Shown here: piece after piece, positions 1 through 6,274 of the stretch
Layout of the letters: every line of letters begins with the position of its first letter
Position numbering within the stretch: the first letter of the stretch is position 1
Assembly: GCA_023459675.1 (NCBI GenBank)
Contig: JAEWTC010000090.1
Coordinates: forward strand, 1 to 8,087
Length of the DNA stretch: 8,087 nucleotides
Reading direction: 5' to 3'
Origin: Bacillota bacterium
GTDB lineage: Bacteria > Bacillota > Clostridia > Christensenellales > Aristaeellaceae
Notes under the pieces: model-generated
Databases searched by the model: none
Told to the model about the DNA's origin: nothing
What the model saw: only the letters and a program-made list of their open reading frames with translations
Made by a program: the position numbers and the translations under genes

Positions 1-134
1 GCATACAGCTATTCTGTCTGGGCGTGATCGGGGAATACATCGGCAAAATCTATAACGAAGTCAAGCGCCGCCCGCGCTTCATCATCGAGCGGTACCTCAA
101 CGCCGATCACGCGGACCCCGTGGCGGATGAATGA
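1..134 (+). CDS. GT2 family glycosyltransferase, C-terminal end (partial)
   Basis: Only the last 43 codons are present, read in the frame that begins at base 3 and ending at TGA 132-134. The peptide contains LGVIGEYIGKIYNEVKRRPRF, minus its last residues a pattern typical of the end of the last membrane helix and cytoplasmic tail in polyprenyl-phosphate glycosyltransferases (GtrB/CsbB/YkcC-like, dolichol-phosphate-mannose-synthase superfamily). Members of that family move a sugar from a nucleotide donor to a lipid carrier at the inner face of the membrane. The GEYIGKIY and KRRPRF segments are the diagnostic parts; the catalytic GT-A domain lies outside the window, so donor and acceptor cannot be stated. 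The gene points toward the sugar-transport operon and is separated from it by terminators, so it is probably functionally unrelated. Confidence 0.8.
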   Translation, partial: IQLFCLGVIGEYIGKIYNEVKRRPRFIIERYLNADHADPVADE

Positions 135-324
135 AAGCGGGGAAACGGACGCGGGCTGGAACGGCTGGAAAGCCGACCGCTATCCTGCGCGGAACGCCCG
201 GCACAGAGTGGCGTTGACGCGGTAAGCGCTACGCCGCCCTTCCCACCGGCGCGGCGCGCCCCGGCTCATCCTGTCCGCGCCGCTGCCAGGGTCTTTCGCA
301 GGCTGTCAGGCTTCAGCGAGAGCG

Positions 325-358
325 AACAAAACCGCGCCCGTACGGGCGCGGTTTTGTT
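325..358. terminator. Perfect 34-bp palindrome, bidirectional terminator
   Basis: Bases 325-341 are exactly complementary to 342-358. The GC-rich core is flanked by AAAA on the left and TTTT on the right, so in either direction the transcript forms a strong hairpin ending in a U-rich side. It lies 190 bp after the glycosyltransferase stop and can end that transcript on the + strand. It can also act as a second stop for minus-strand transcripts that pass the hairpin at 391-427. Confidence 0.8.
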
Positions 359-390
359 GTGTGAACGCTGAAACGCCGGGCGTTCCAACA

Positions 391-427
391 TAAAACCAAC
401 CAGCCGCGCACGGGTGCGGCTGGTTGG
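391..427 (-). terminator. Rho-independent terminator of the sugar ABC operon
   Basis: Bases 396-407 (CCAACCAGCCGC) pair perfectly with 416-427. The stem can extend by a G-U and a C-G pair to leave the loop ACGG at 410-413. Read on the minus strand, the stem is followed by TTTTA (395 to 391), so the orientation suits termination of the transporter operon, whose last stop codon is about 125 nt upstream. On the + strand the flank is not T-rich. Confidence 0.7.
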
Positions 428-552
428 CCGGTATGCTGTATAGGTCAGGCAAGCGCGTCGGTTTGCCGGGGGACTTCCCGCATCGCACCCCGCAGGGATA
501 GGGGATTTGGGCAATCGGGCAGAGGGCGGCTGCGCGGGGCAACCCTCATCCG

Positions 553-2088
553 TTATTTCTTGGGATACTCGCCGTACTCGTTCTTCCCGGGATTGCTGTC
601 CTGGCAAAGCATAATGACGAGAATGACGGTCCCCACCACCGGGATGAGCGACAGCAGGAGCAGTACCCCGCGTCTCCCCGTATCGTGGAGCCTTCGGACC
701 GCAACGCCCAGCGAGGGCGGGATGATCGCCACCGCGTATACGCATGCGATGATGACCAGCACCAGGTTGTACGTGGCGAGGTAACCCAGGACGAACGAGA
801 TGATGCCGTTCACCAGATAGAACATCCAGTATTCCTTGCGTCTGGCCCGGCCGCTGAGTACCGCATACTTCTTGATGACGTCGATGTAGTTCTGCAGGAT
901 TCCTCTGCCACCCTGATTTCTGCTGATGACGTCGACCGCAACGGCGGCTAGCAGCACCAAACCTTTTACGAGCTTTTGCATGTTTGCGTCCATGCCCAGG
1001 ATATTCATGCCGTTGTTGAGGATACCCATGATCAGCGCGCCGATGACGGAGCCGCTCACCGCGCCGATGCCGCCGTACGCGCTGGCACCGCCGATGAAGC
1101 AGGCGCCGATGGCGTCCAGCTCGAAACCGTCTCCGGCCATGGGGGTGGCGCTGTCCAAACGCGCCGCGTACACCATTCCGGCGATACCGGCCAGAAGGCC
1201 CATATTCACGTAGCTGAAGAACATCAGCCGCTCGGTTTTCACGCCGGACAGGCGGGCGGCCTTGGCGTTGCCGCCCATCGCGTAAATGTGGCGGCCGACC
1301 ACCGTTTTGGTGGTGACGAACGTGTAAATCGCGGCGATGAGCCCAAGCACCAGCAGCACCGCGGGGATGCCCTTATAACGCGCCAGCAGCGTGAAGAACC
1401 AGATTACGATCGCGGAGATGATGACCATGCGGGCAATCAGCGAACCCGGCGTTGCGTACTCGTATCCCTTGCGCTTCTTGTTGCGGTTGGAGACGACCTG
1501 CATCACGCAGTACACGACCGCAATCAGAACGCCCAGGAGCAGGCATGTCAGGTAGATGCTCATGCCGGCGACCTGCCACACCCCGATGAACTCCGGCACG
1601 GTTCCCTTGAAGAACTGGTAGAATTCCACCGGGAATACGGGGATCGCCTTGCCGCCCTGCAGGATGATCAGCGTAGCGCCGCGGAACACCAGCATGCCGC
1701 TCAGGGTTACGATAAAGGCCGGGATCTTCACATAGGCGATCCAGAACCCCTGCCATACGCCCAGCAGCAGGCCCACGCACATGCACAGGAGGATGGACAG
1801 ATAGGGATCCCATTTCCATTTCATGATGAAAGTTCCCGCGCATGCGCCCACCAGGCCGACCAGCGAGCCGACCGATAAGTCGATCGAGCCGCTGCCGATG
1901 ATGCACAGCAGCATGCCGATGGCCAGGATCACGATGTAGGCGTTCTGGTTGATGATGTTGTACACATTCATCGGGAACAGCAGTTTTCCGCCGGTCAGGG
2001 TTTGAAACATCAACACGATTACGACCAGCGCCAGCATCATCGTGTACTGTTTCATGTTTTTCTTGACTGTGGCAATCACCTTGTTCAT
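553..2088 (-). CDS. mmsB: Multiple-monosaccharide ABC transporter permease (MmsB/GguB type) fused to a DUF805 domain
   Basis: Membrane permease of a CUT2-type sugar importer, 511 residues. Residues 1 to about 392 form a complete MmsB/GguB-like permease: N-terminal helices from about 16, the segment GSGSIDLSVGS (65-75), the basic loop NRNKKRKGYEY (201-211) typical of this subgroup, and the block from GMVYAARLDSATP to GILNNGMNILG (304-365). The usual permease ends near DVISRN (386-391). Here the frame continues without a stop into a whole DUF805 domain (about 397-511), recognised by YIDVIKKYAVLSGRARRKEYW (minus its last residue), VAVRRLHDTGRRG (462-474) and the tail LCQDSNPGKNEYGEYPKK. DUF805 is a small membrane domain of unknown function, normally a separate protein. 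The ATG overlaps the stop of the ATPase gene by 4 bp, and AAGGGGG (2099-2105) lies 10 nt upstream. The permease role is secure; the role of the extra domain is unknown. Confidence 0.9.
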   Translation of the reverse strand: MNKVIATVKKNMKQYTMMLALVVIVLMFQTLTGGKLLFPMNVYNIINQNAYIVILAIGMLLCIIGSGSIDLSVGSLVGLVGACAGTFIMKWKWDPYLSILLCMCVGLLLGVWQGFWIAYVKIPAFIVTLSGMLVFRGATLIILQGGKAIPVFPVEFYQFFKGTVPEFIGVWQVAGMSIYLTCLLLGVLIAVVYCVMQVVSNRNKKRKGYEYATPGSLIARMVIISAIVIWFFTLLARYKGIPAVLLVLGLIAAIYTFVTTKTVVGRHIYAMGGNAKAARLSGVKTERLMFFSYVNMGLLAGIAGMVYAARLDSATPMAGDGFELDAIGACFIGGASAYGGIGAVSGSVIGALIMGILNNGMNILGMDANMQKLVKGLVLLAAVAVDVISRNQGGRGILQNYIDVIKKYAVLSGRARRKEYWMFYLVNGIISFVLGYLATYNLVLVIIACVYAVAIIPPSLGVAVRRLHDTGRRGVLLLLSLIPVVGTVILVIMLCQDSNPGKNEYGEYPKK

Positions 2089-3635
2089 GCGCTGATATCC
2101 CCCTTGCTGGCTTGCAGAATGCAGCCCATGATTGCCTCCTGCGAAGCGTCATTCCGTTCGAACTCGGCAATCAGTTTGCTTTCGTTCATCACATAGATGC
2201 GGTCACACATACCCAAGAGTTCGGGCAGCTCAGAGGAAATCATGAGAACCGCCTTGCCCTCTGAAGCCAATTGGTTGATGATCTGGTAGATCTCGTACTT
2301 CGCGCCCACGTCCACGCCGCGGGTGGGCTCGTCCAGAAGCAGGATATCCGGCTTGGCAAAAATCCATTTGCCCAGCAGCACCTTCTGCTGGTTGCCGCCG
2401 CTCAGGTTGCCCACCAGCTGTTCCACCGACGGCGCTTTGATATCGAGCTTGTCCTTCTGCTCCCTGGCGCGGATGCCTTCCAAATCCTGGTCGATCACGC
2501 CGTGCCGGGATACGAACTCGATGCGTGATAGCGTAACGTTGTGCTTGATGGAATTGGAGATCACCAGCCCGTTGCCCTTGCGGTCCTCGGTAACGTAGGC
2601 GAGGCCGTGCTCGATGGCCTGCGGAATGTTGGTAAGCCGGGCGGGCTTGTTGTTGATGAGCACCGTGCCGGAAATGTTCTGCCCGTACGCTCTGCCGAAA
2701 ACCGACATCGCAAGCTCGGTGCGTCCCGCGCCGATCAGCCCGGCAACGCCCACCACCTCGCCGTGCCGGATGTTGAGCGAAACGCCGTCCACCACTTTTT
2801 TATCTGCGTACAGCGGATGGTATACCGTCCAATCGCACACTTCGAAAGCCACGTCGCCAATGTCCACGGACTGCCGTTTGGGAAACCGGTTGGTCATTTC
2901 CCGGCCGACCATGCCCTTGATGATCCGCGGCTCGGTGATCTCGTCAACGGTCTTGTCCAGCGTTTCGATGGACCTGCCGTCGCGGATGATGGTGATGCGG
3001 TCCGCGCAGTATTCGATTTCGTTGAGCTTATGCGAGATGATGATGGAGGTAATGCCGCGCTCGCGTTTGAACTCAATCAGCAGGTCCAGCAGCTTTTTGG
3101 CGTCGCTTTCGTTGAGCGACGACGTAGGCTCGTCCAGGATCAGCAGCTTAACGTTCTTGGTCAGCGCCTTGGCGATTTCCACCAGCTGCTGCTTGCCCAT
3201 GCCGATGTCCTTAATCAGCGCGCGCGGGTTTTCCCGAAGCCCCACCATGCCCATGAACTTGGCGGCCTGCTGGTTGGTGAGATCCCAGTTGATCACGCCG
3301 CCCCTGTCCAGCTCGTTGCCCAGATACATGTTTTCCGCGATGCTCAGATAGGGCACCAGCGCCAGCTCCTGATGGATGATGGCGATTCCGCGCCGCTCGC
3401 TGTCCTTGATGTTTTTGAACTGGCAAAGCTCGTCGTGATAATACACTTCGCCCGAATAGGAGCCATATGGATAGATGCCGGAGAGCACGTTCATCAGCGT
3501 GGATTTTCCCGCGCCGTTCTCACCCACGATTGCATGGATTTCGCCTTCCGTTACATCGATATTGACGTTGTCAAGCGCTTTTACGCCAGGGAATAGTTTG
3601 GTGATGTTCTCCATCCGCAGGATCGTTGATGCCAT
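2085..3635 (-). CDS. mmsA: Multiple-monosaccharide ABC transporter ATP-binding protein (MmsA/GguA type)
   Basis: Cytoplasmic ATPase that powers the sugar importer, 516 residues, the normal length for a CUT2 double-nucleotide-binding protein. Domain 1 has Walker A GENGAGKST (38-46), Q-loop HQE (88-90), a degenerate signature GMGKQQ (145-150), Walker B LLILDEPTSSL (164-174) and H-loop SH (201-202). Domain 2 has a degenerate Walker A GLIGAGRTE (299-307, Arg in place of the Lys), a canonical signature LSGGNQQ (411-417), Walker B LLLDEPTRGVD (432-442) and ISSELPE (466-472) where the switch His is replaced. This asymmetry is normal for RbsA/MglA/GguA-type proteins, so one ATP site is probably weak. 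The ATG follows a perfect AAGGAGG (3643-3649) at 7 nt. The gene lies between the binding-protein and permease genes; the 4-bp ATGA overlap downstream implies coupled translation. Confidence 0.95.
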   Translation of the reverse strand: MASTILRMENITKLFPGVKALDNVNIDVTEGEIHAIVGENGAGKSTLMNVLSGIYPYGSYSGEVYYHDELCQFKNIKDSERRGIAIIHQELALVPYLSIAENMYLGNELDRGGVINWDLTNQQAAKFMGMVGLRENPRALIKDIGMGKQQLVEIAKALTKNVKLLILDEPTSSLNESDAKKLLDLLIEFKRERGITSIIISHKLNEIEYCADRITIIRDGRSIETLDKTVDEITEPRIIKGMVGREMTNRFPKRQSVDIGDVAFEVCDWTVYHPLYADKKVVDGVSLNIRHGEVVGVAGLIGAGRTELAMSVFGRAYGQNISGTVLINNKPARLTNIPQAIEHGLAYVTEDRKGNGLVISNSIKHNVTLSRIEFVSRHGVIDQDLEGIRAREQKDKLDIKAPSVEQLVGNLSGGNQQKVLLGKWIFAKPDILLLDEPTRGVDVGAKYEIYQIINQLASEGKAVLMISSELPELLGMCDRIYVMNESKLIAEFERNDASQEAIMGCILQASKGDISA

Positions 3636-3660
3636 GAAGCATCCTCCTTAGTTACCGCAA

Positions 3661-3689
3661 GGGGAGATGGCATGGACTGCCATCTCCCC
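3661..3689 (-). promoter_or_regulatory. Intercistronic stem-loop between binding-protein and ATPase genes
   Basis: GGGGAGATGGCA (3661-3672) pairs perfectly with TGCCATCTCCCC (3678-3689) around a 5-nt loop. On the minus strand it follows the chvE-like stop codon by about 48 nt and precedes the mmsA start by about 25 nt. No U tract follows, so it is probably not a full terminator. A stable hairpin here commonly protects the 3' end of the binding-protein message and lowers downstream expression, giving excess binding protein over ATPase and permease; that role is inferred. Confidence 0.65.
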
Positions 3690-3737
3690 GTCGCTTGGAC
3701 GTATCATGCCTGAGCCGTCCTTACGGTTGATCTTTGC

Positions 3738-4793
3738 TTACTCGGCCAGCTCTTCGGCGGTATAGTAGCCGCTGTCGATCAGCAGAGCCGCGTAGTTGTT
3801 GACGTCCGCAAACAACGGCGTGCAATAGAAGGTGGGCACGTCGAACACGTTGTTGTTGACGGCGTTGTTGACTTCCACTTCCGTGCCGGCAAGGATCGAG
3901 TTGACGATCGTAACCGTACGGGCCGCAAGAATGCGGGTGTCCTTGAAGATGGACATGGACTGGAGGCCCTTGATGATGTTCTTCACGCTGGCGATGTCGC
4001 AGTCCTGACCGGTGATGATCGGGAAGTTTTTGCCCGCTTCGAAGCCGGCGGCGACAAGCGCGTTGGTGGCGCCTTGGGCGGTGGAGTCGTTAGAGCAGAG
4101 GACCACGTCCAGCGGAGTGCCGCCGGCATAGTAGGCCGCGATGATATCATCCATACGGGCCTGGGCGGTCGCGGTGGTCCACTTCGGGGTGGCAACCTGT
4201 TCAAAGGTCGTCTGGCCGCTCACGCAAACCAGCTGGCCGTTGTCCAGATACGGCTGCACTTTGCTCAGCGCGCCGTTGAAGAAGTAACCGGCGTTGTTGT
4301 CGCCCGGGTCGCCCGCGATGAACTCGATGTTGAAGGGGCCTTTGCCTTCGGCCAGACCGAGCGTATCCACGACGTACTGTCCCTGGATTTCGCCGACCTG
4401 GAAGTTGTCGAAGGTGGCGTAGTAGTCAACCGCGTCCGTATCCATGATCAGACGGTCGTGGCACACAACCTTGACGCCCATTTCCTTGGCGGTGGCAAGC
4501 ACGGTGCCCAGGGAGGTGGCTTCGATGGCGGTGATGACTAACACGGTGCAGCCGTTGAGCAGCATGTTTTCCAGCTGGGAAACCTGGGTGGGCACGTCGT
4601 TGTCACCGGCATACTGAAGTTCCACTTCATAACCGGCAGCTTCGAACTGCGCCTTGAGGTAATCGCCGTCTTCGTTCCAGCGCTGCAGGCTCTTGGTGGG
4701 CATGGAAATGCCGACCTTGCCCGCTGCCATGGCCGTGCCGACCACGGACAATACCAGGACGAGGGTCAATACGAGTGCGAGAACTTTCTTCAT
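3738..4793 (-). CDS. chvE: Multiple-monosaccharide ABC transporter substrate-binding protein (ChvE-like)
   Basis: Extracytoplasmic sugar-binding protein of the importer, 351 residues from the chosen start. A type I-like signal peptide (1-23, basic MKK, Leu/Val core, ending TAMA) is followed by a periplasmic-binding-protein type 1 fold. ChvE-family hallmarks are MPTKS (31-35), DNDVPTQVSQLENM near 64-77, YATFDNFQVG (125-134), GPFNIEFIAGDPGDNNA (152-168), TATAQARMDD (207-216), GQDCD (262-266) and FKDTR (283-287). Related proteins bind glucose, galactose, arabinose and xylose, so the exact ligand is not set by sequence; the nearby xylA favours xylose. The ATG at 4793 is preferred over the in-frame GTG at 4805 because that GTG overlaps the AAGGAG ribosome binding site. 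No cysteine follows the signal region, so it is not an obvious lipoprotein, unlike most Gram-positive binding proteins. First gene of the operon. Confidence 0.92.
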   Translation of the reverse strand: MKKVLALVLTLVLVLSVVGTAMAAGKVGISMPTKSLQRWNEDGDYLKAQFEAAGYEVELQYAGDNDVPTQVSQLENMLLNGCTVLVITAIEATSLGTVLATAKEMGVKVVCHDRLIMDTDAVDYYATFDNFQVGEIQGQYVVDTLGLAEGKGPFNIEFIAGDPGDNNAGYFFNGALSKVQPYLDNGQLVCVSGQTTFEQVATPKWTTATAQARMDDIIAAYYAGGTPLDVVLCSNDSTAQGATNALVAAGFEAGKNFPIITGQDCDIASVKNIIKGLQSMSIFKDTRILAARTVTIVNSILAGTEVEVNNAVNNNVFDVPTFYCTPLFADVNNYAALLIDSGYYTAEELAE

Positions 4794-4987
4794 TGATGAA
4801 TACACTCCTTTTTTGTTTTTATTTCGAGACCGATGCTCACATCAGCCTTGAAAACGTTTGAGATACGCGCCGCCGTAAGAATTGCCCCCTGGGGGCGGGT
4901 GTGGGGAGACCGCAAAAGTACTGTCAAATCATGGATCCTACGGTACCGCGCAAGTATATTTATGCATTGTTGCAACGCTTAACAGGC
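4794..4987 (-). promoter_or_regulatory. Long 5' leader of the transporter operon
   Basis: The predicted start site near 4987 leaves about 190 nt untranslated. The leader contains a tight GC hairpin (4884-4896, GCCCC/GGGGC), a 6-bp stem with tetraloop (4830-4845, one G-U pair) about 20 nt before the ribosome binding site, and the CG-centred 8-bp palindrome AAACGTTT (4852-4859), a LacI-family-like operator core. I do not recognise a known riboswitch. A repressor bound at 4852-4859 could block elongation, but this is inference. Confidence 0.4.
4805..4810 (-). promoter_or_regulatory. Ribosome binding site that fixes the chvE start
   Basis: AAGGAG on the minus strand lies 11 nt before ATG 4793. 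The alternative in-frame GTG (4805-4803) begins inside this motif and has no other Shine-Dalgarno sequence, so the protein should begin MKKVLALV. Confidence 0.75.
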
Positions 4988-4993
4988 AAGCGT

Positions 4994-5022
4994 ATTGTAT
5001 CCCAACGGGGTGTCGTTGTCAA
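4994..5022 (-). promoter_or_regulatory. Sigma-70/sigma-A promoter of the transporter operon
   Basis: On the minus strand TTGACA (5022-5017) and TACAAT (4999-4994) are separated by exactly 17 bp, matching the consensus at 11 of 12 positions. Transcription should start near 4987. An AACGCTTA motif (4974-4981) resembling a LacI-family half-site lies just downstream of the expected start, where a repressor would act. Confidence 0.85.
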
Positions 5023-5054
5023 TAGTACGCAGGCATAAATTTTGGTTTTCCAAA

Positions 5055-5070
5055 ACTAAAGCGCTTACAT
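5055..5070. promoter_or_regulatory. LacI/CcpA-type operator-like site (cre-like)
   Basis: The site is centred on the palindrome AAGCGCTT (5059-5066). On the minus strand it reads ATGTAAGCGCTTTAGT, which fits the Bacillus cre consensus WTGNAANCGNWNNCAW except at two positions of the right half. It lies about 75 bp upstream of the operon start site and about 150 bp upstream of the regulator start site. It could be bound by the adjacent LacI-family regulator or by a global CcpA-like protein. Confidence 0.4.
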
Positions 5071-5116
5071 TTCCGGTGAAACGCCGGATAGGAAAATTAC
5101 ATAGGTTTCGCCGGAA
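5071..5116. repeat. 12-bp inverted repeat in the divergent control region
   Basis: TTCCGGTGAAAC (5071-5082) is repeated in inverted orientation at 5105-5116 (GTTTCGCCGGAA) with one mismatch and a 22-bp AT-rich spacer. The half-site centres are 34 bp apart, about three helical turns. It lies between the two divergent promoters and directly beside the cre-like site, so a dimeric or tetrameric regulator binding site is plausible. A smaller inverted repeat, TTTTGG/CCAAAA, sits at 5040-5055. Confidence 0.45.
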
Positions 5117-5176
5117 GAATGCGAGCCTTTGTGTCGCAATTGCGGCAAATGGTTTCTGTTTCCGGGCTGCCCGCAT

Positions 5177-5205
5177 TTGACAACCTGCGCCCCTGCGGCT
5201 ATGAT
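5177..5205 (+). promoter_or_regulatory. Sigma-70/sigma-A promoter of the LacI-family regulator
   Basis: TTGACA (5177-5182) and TATGAT (5200-5205) are separated by 17 bp, 11 of 12 consensus positions. Transcription should begin near 5212, about 40 nt before the GTG start codon. Another palindrome, CGCAATTGCG (5135-5144), lies about 35 bp upstream of the -35 box. Confidence 0.85.
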
Positions 5206-5251
5206 AAACGGTAGGAATATAGGCGCCGAGGCACGCTAGGAGTGGTTCCCT

Positions 5252-6271
5252 GTGACGATCAAACAGATTGCCGACCAATGCGGGGTCAGCCGCGGCACGG
5301 TGGACCGTGTGCTCAACGGCCGCGGCAAGGTGAAGCCGGAAACGCAGGAGTGCGTCCTGCGGACGATCCGGCAATTGGGATACACAAAAAACATCGCCGG
5401 GAAGGCGCTCACGCTCAAGAAAACGACCCCGGTCATCGGCGCGGTCATCTCCAGCGAGGGCAACCCCTTCTTCGACGACGTCATCGAAGGCTTTCGCAAA
5501 GCCGAGAAGGAACTGACCGACTACGGCGTAACCCTGATGCTCAAAACGCAGCGCGGGTATGACGTGGACCGGCAGCTTGCGCTGATCGGGGAGCTTGTGA
5601 AAAGCGGCATATCCGCTTTGGTGATCCAGCCGATCAACAACCCGCGCATTGCCGTAAAAATCAACGAGCTTGCGGCTTGCGGCATCCCGACTGTGACGGT
5701 GAACACCGACATTGAAAACACGGCGCGCCGCTGCTACGTGGGTTCGGATTACGCGGCGGGCGGCGTAACGGCGGCCGGCGTGATGCGCATCGTAACGGCA
5801 GGGCGGGCGCACCTTGGCATCGTAACCGGCGTCAGCATGCTGCTGGGGCACGATCAGCGCCGCGACGGGTTTGAGCGCCACATCCGCAGCGTATGCCCCG
5901 AACTCGATATCGTAGCGAGCGTCAGCGCCATGGACGACGCCGAACATTCCTACCGCATGACGCTGGAAATGTTGAACCGCCACCCGGAGATCGACGCGGT
6001 GTTCATCGTGGCCGCCGGCGCGGAAGGCGCCTGCCGCGCCGTGAGGGAGCTTGGCCGGGAAGCGGAGATCCGCGTCGTGGCGTTCGACCTCGTACCCGCG
6101 ACCGTCGCCATGATGCGCAGCGGGCTGGTGCGCGCGGTCATCTGCCAGCAGCCGTTCCGCCAGGGGTATGATTCGGTGATGGCGGCGTTCGATATCCTGC
6201 TGTCCGGCGCGCCCAAGCAGGGCAGCCGAATTGTTATGGAACACCAGATCAAGATCCTCGAAAACCTTTGA
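5252..6271 (+). CDS. LacI-family transcriptional regulator with sugar-binding-protein-like sensor domain
   Basis: DNA-binding regulator of 339 residues, a normal LacI-family length. The N-terminal helix-turn-helix is TIKQIADQCGVSRGTVDRVL (2-21), with recognition helix around 12-21, then NGRGKVKPET and a probable hinge helix with Leu53. Residues about 60-335 form a periplasmic-binding-protein-like sensor domain (PVIGAVISSEGNPFF, 60-74; VIQPINNP, 124-131; VGSDYAAGG, 163-171; VVAFDLV, 275-281). The start is GTG 5252, with AGGAG (5238-5242) 9 nt upstream. It is divergent from the transporter operon and sits beside CG-centred palindromes, so it probably represses or activates that operon, with a monosaccharide or phosphosugar as effector. 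The effector is not readable from sequence; the xylA context suggests xylose. The stop codon is 3 bp from that of the next, convergent gene. Confidence 0.9.
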   Translation: MTIKQIADQCGVSRGTVDRVLNGRGKVKPETQECVLRTIRQLGYTKNIAGKALTLKKTTPVIGAVISSEGNPFFDDVIEGFRKAEKELTDYGVTLMLKTQRGYDVDRQLALIGELVKSGISALVIQPINNPRIAVKINELAACGIPTVTVNTDIENTARRCYVGSDYAAGGVTAAGVMRIVTAGRAHLGIVTGVSMLLGHDQRRDGFERHIRSVCPELDIVASVSAMDDAEHSYRMTLEMLNRHPEIDAVFIVAAGAEGACRAVRELGREAEIRVVAFDLVPATVAMMRSGLVRAVICQQPFRQGYDSVMAAFDILLSGAPKQGSRIVMEHQIKILENL

Positions 6272-6274
6272 CCA

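Larger units (their letters stand above)
135..552. other. Intergenic region between convergent genes
   Basis: This 418-base stretch separates the glycosyltransferase end from the permease stop codon. It holds two hairpins (325-358 and 391-427), listed separately. I see no convincing gene in 135-324 or 428-552. Long minus-strand open frames run through here but cross both terminator hairpins, lack a family resemblance and look like GC-rich chance frames. Confidence 0.7.

Noticed and set aside
266..745. Long minus-strand open frame (159 codons) overlapping the permease end and the intergenic region
   Set aside because: It runs through both terminator hairpins, has a Pro/Arg/Ala-rich composition typical of GC-rich chance frames, and overlaps the well-supported DUF805 coding end in another frame.
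976..1878. 300-codon plus-strand open frame opposite the permease gene
   Set aside because: His/Asp/Ala/Gln-rich composition of an antisense shadow; the opposite strand carries a clear permease family protein.
2541..3596. 351-codon plus-strand open frame opposite the ATPase gene
   Set aside because: Shadow of mmsA, whose Walker motifs and length are unambiguous.
4884..4896. GCCCC/GGGGC hairpin considered as an attenuator
   Set aside because: Only a 5-bp stem with no following U tract on the minus strand, so it is kept just as a note on the leader.
4794..4975. Minus-strand open frame (61 codons, 4790-4975) through the operon leader, considered as a leader peptide
   Set aside because: I see no ribosome binding site supporting its upstream start, and its sequence shows no runs of regulatory codons.
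4979..6244. 421-codon minus-strand open frame opposite the LacI-family regulator
   Set aside because: The plus strand encodes a full LacI-family protein with a start, ribosome binding site and near-consensus promoter; the minus frame has a His/Arg-rich shadow composition and crosses the divergent promoter region.
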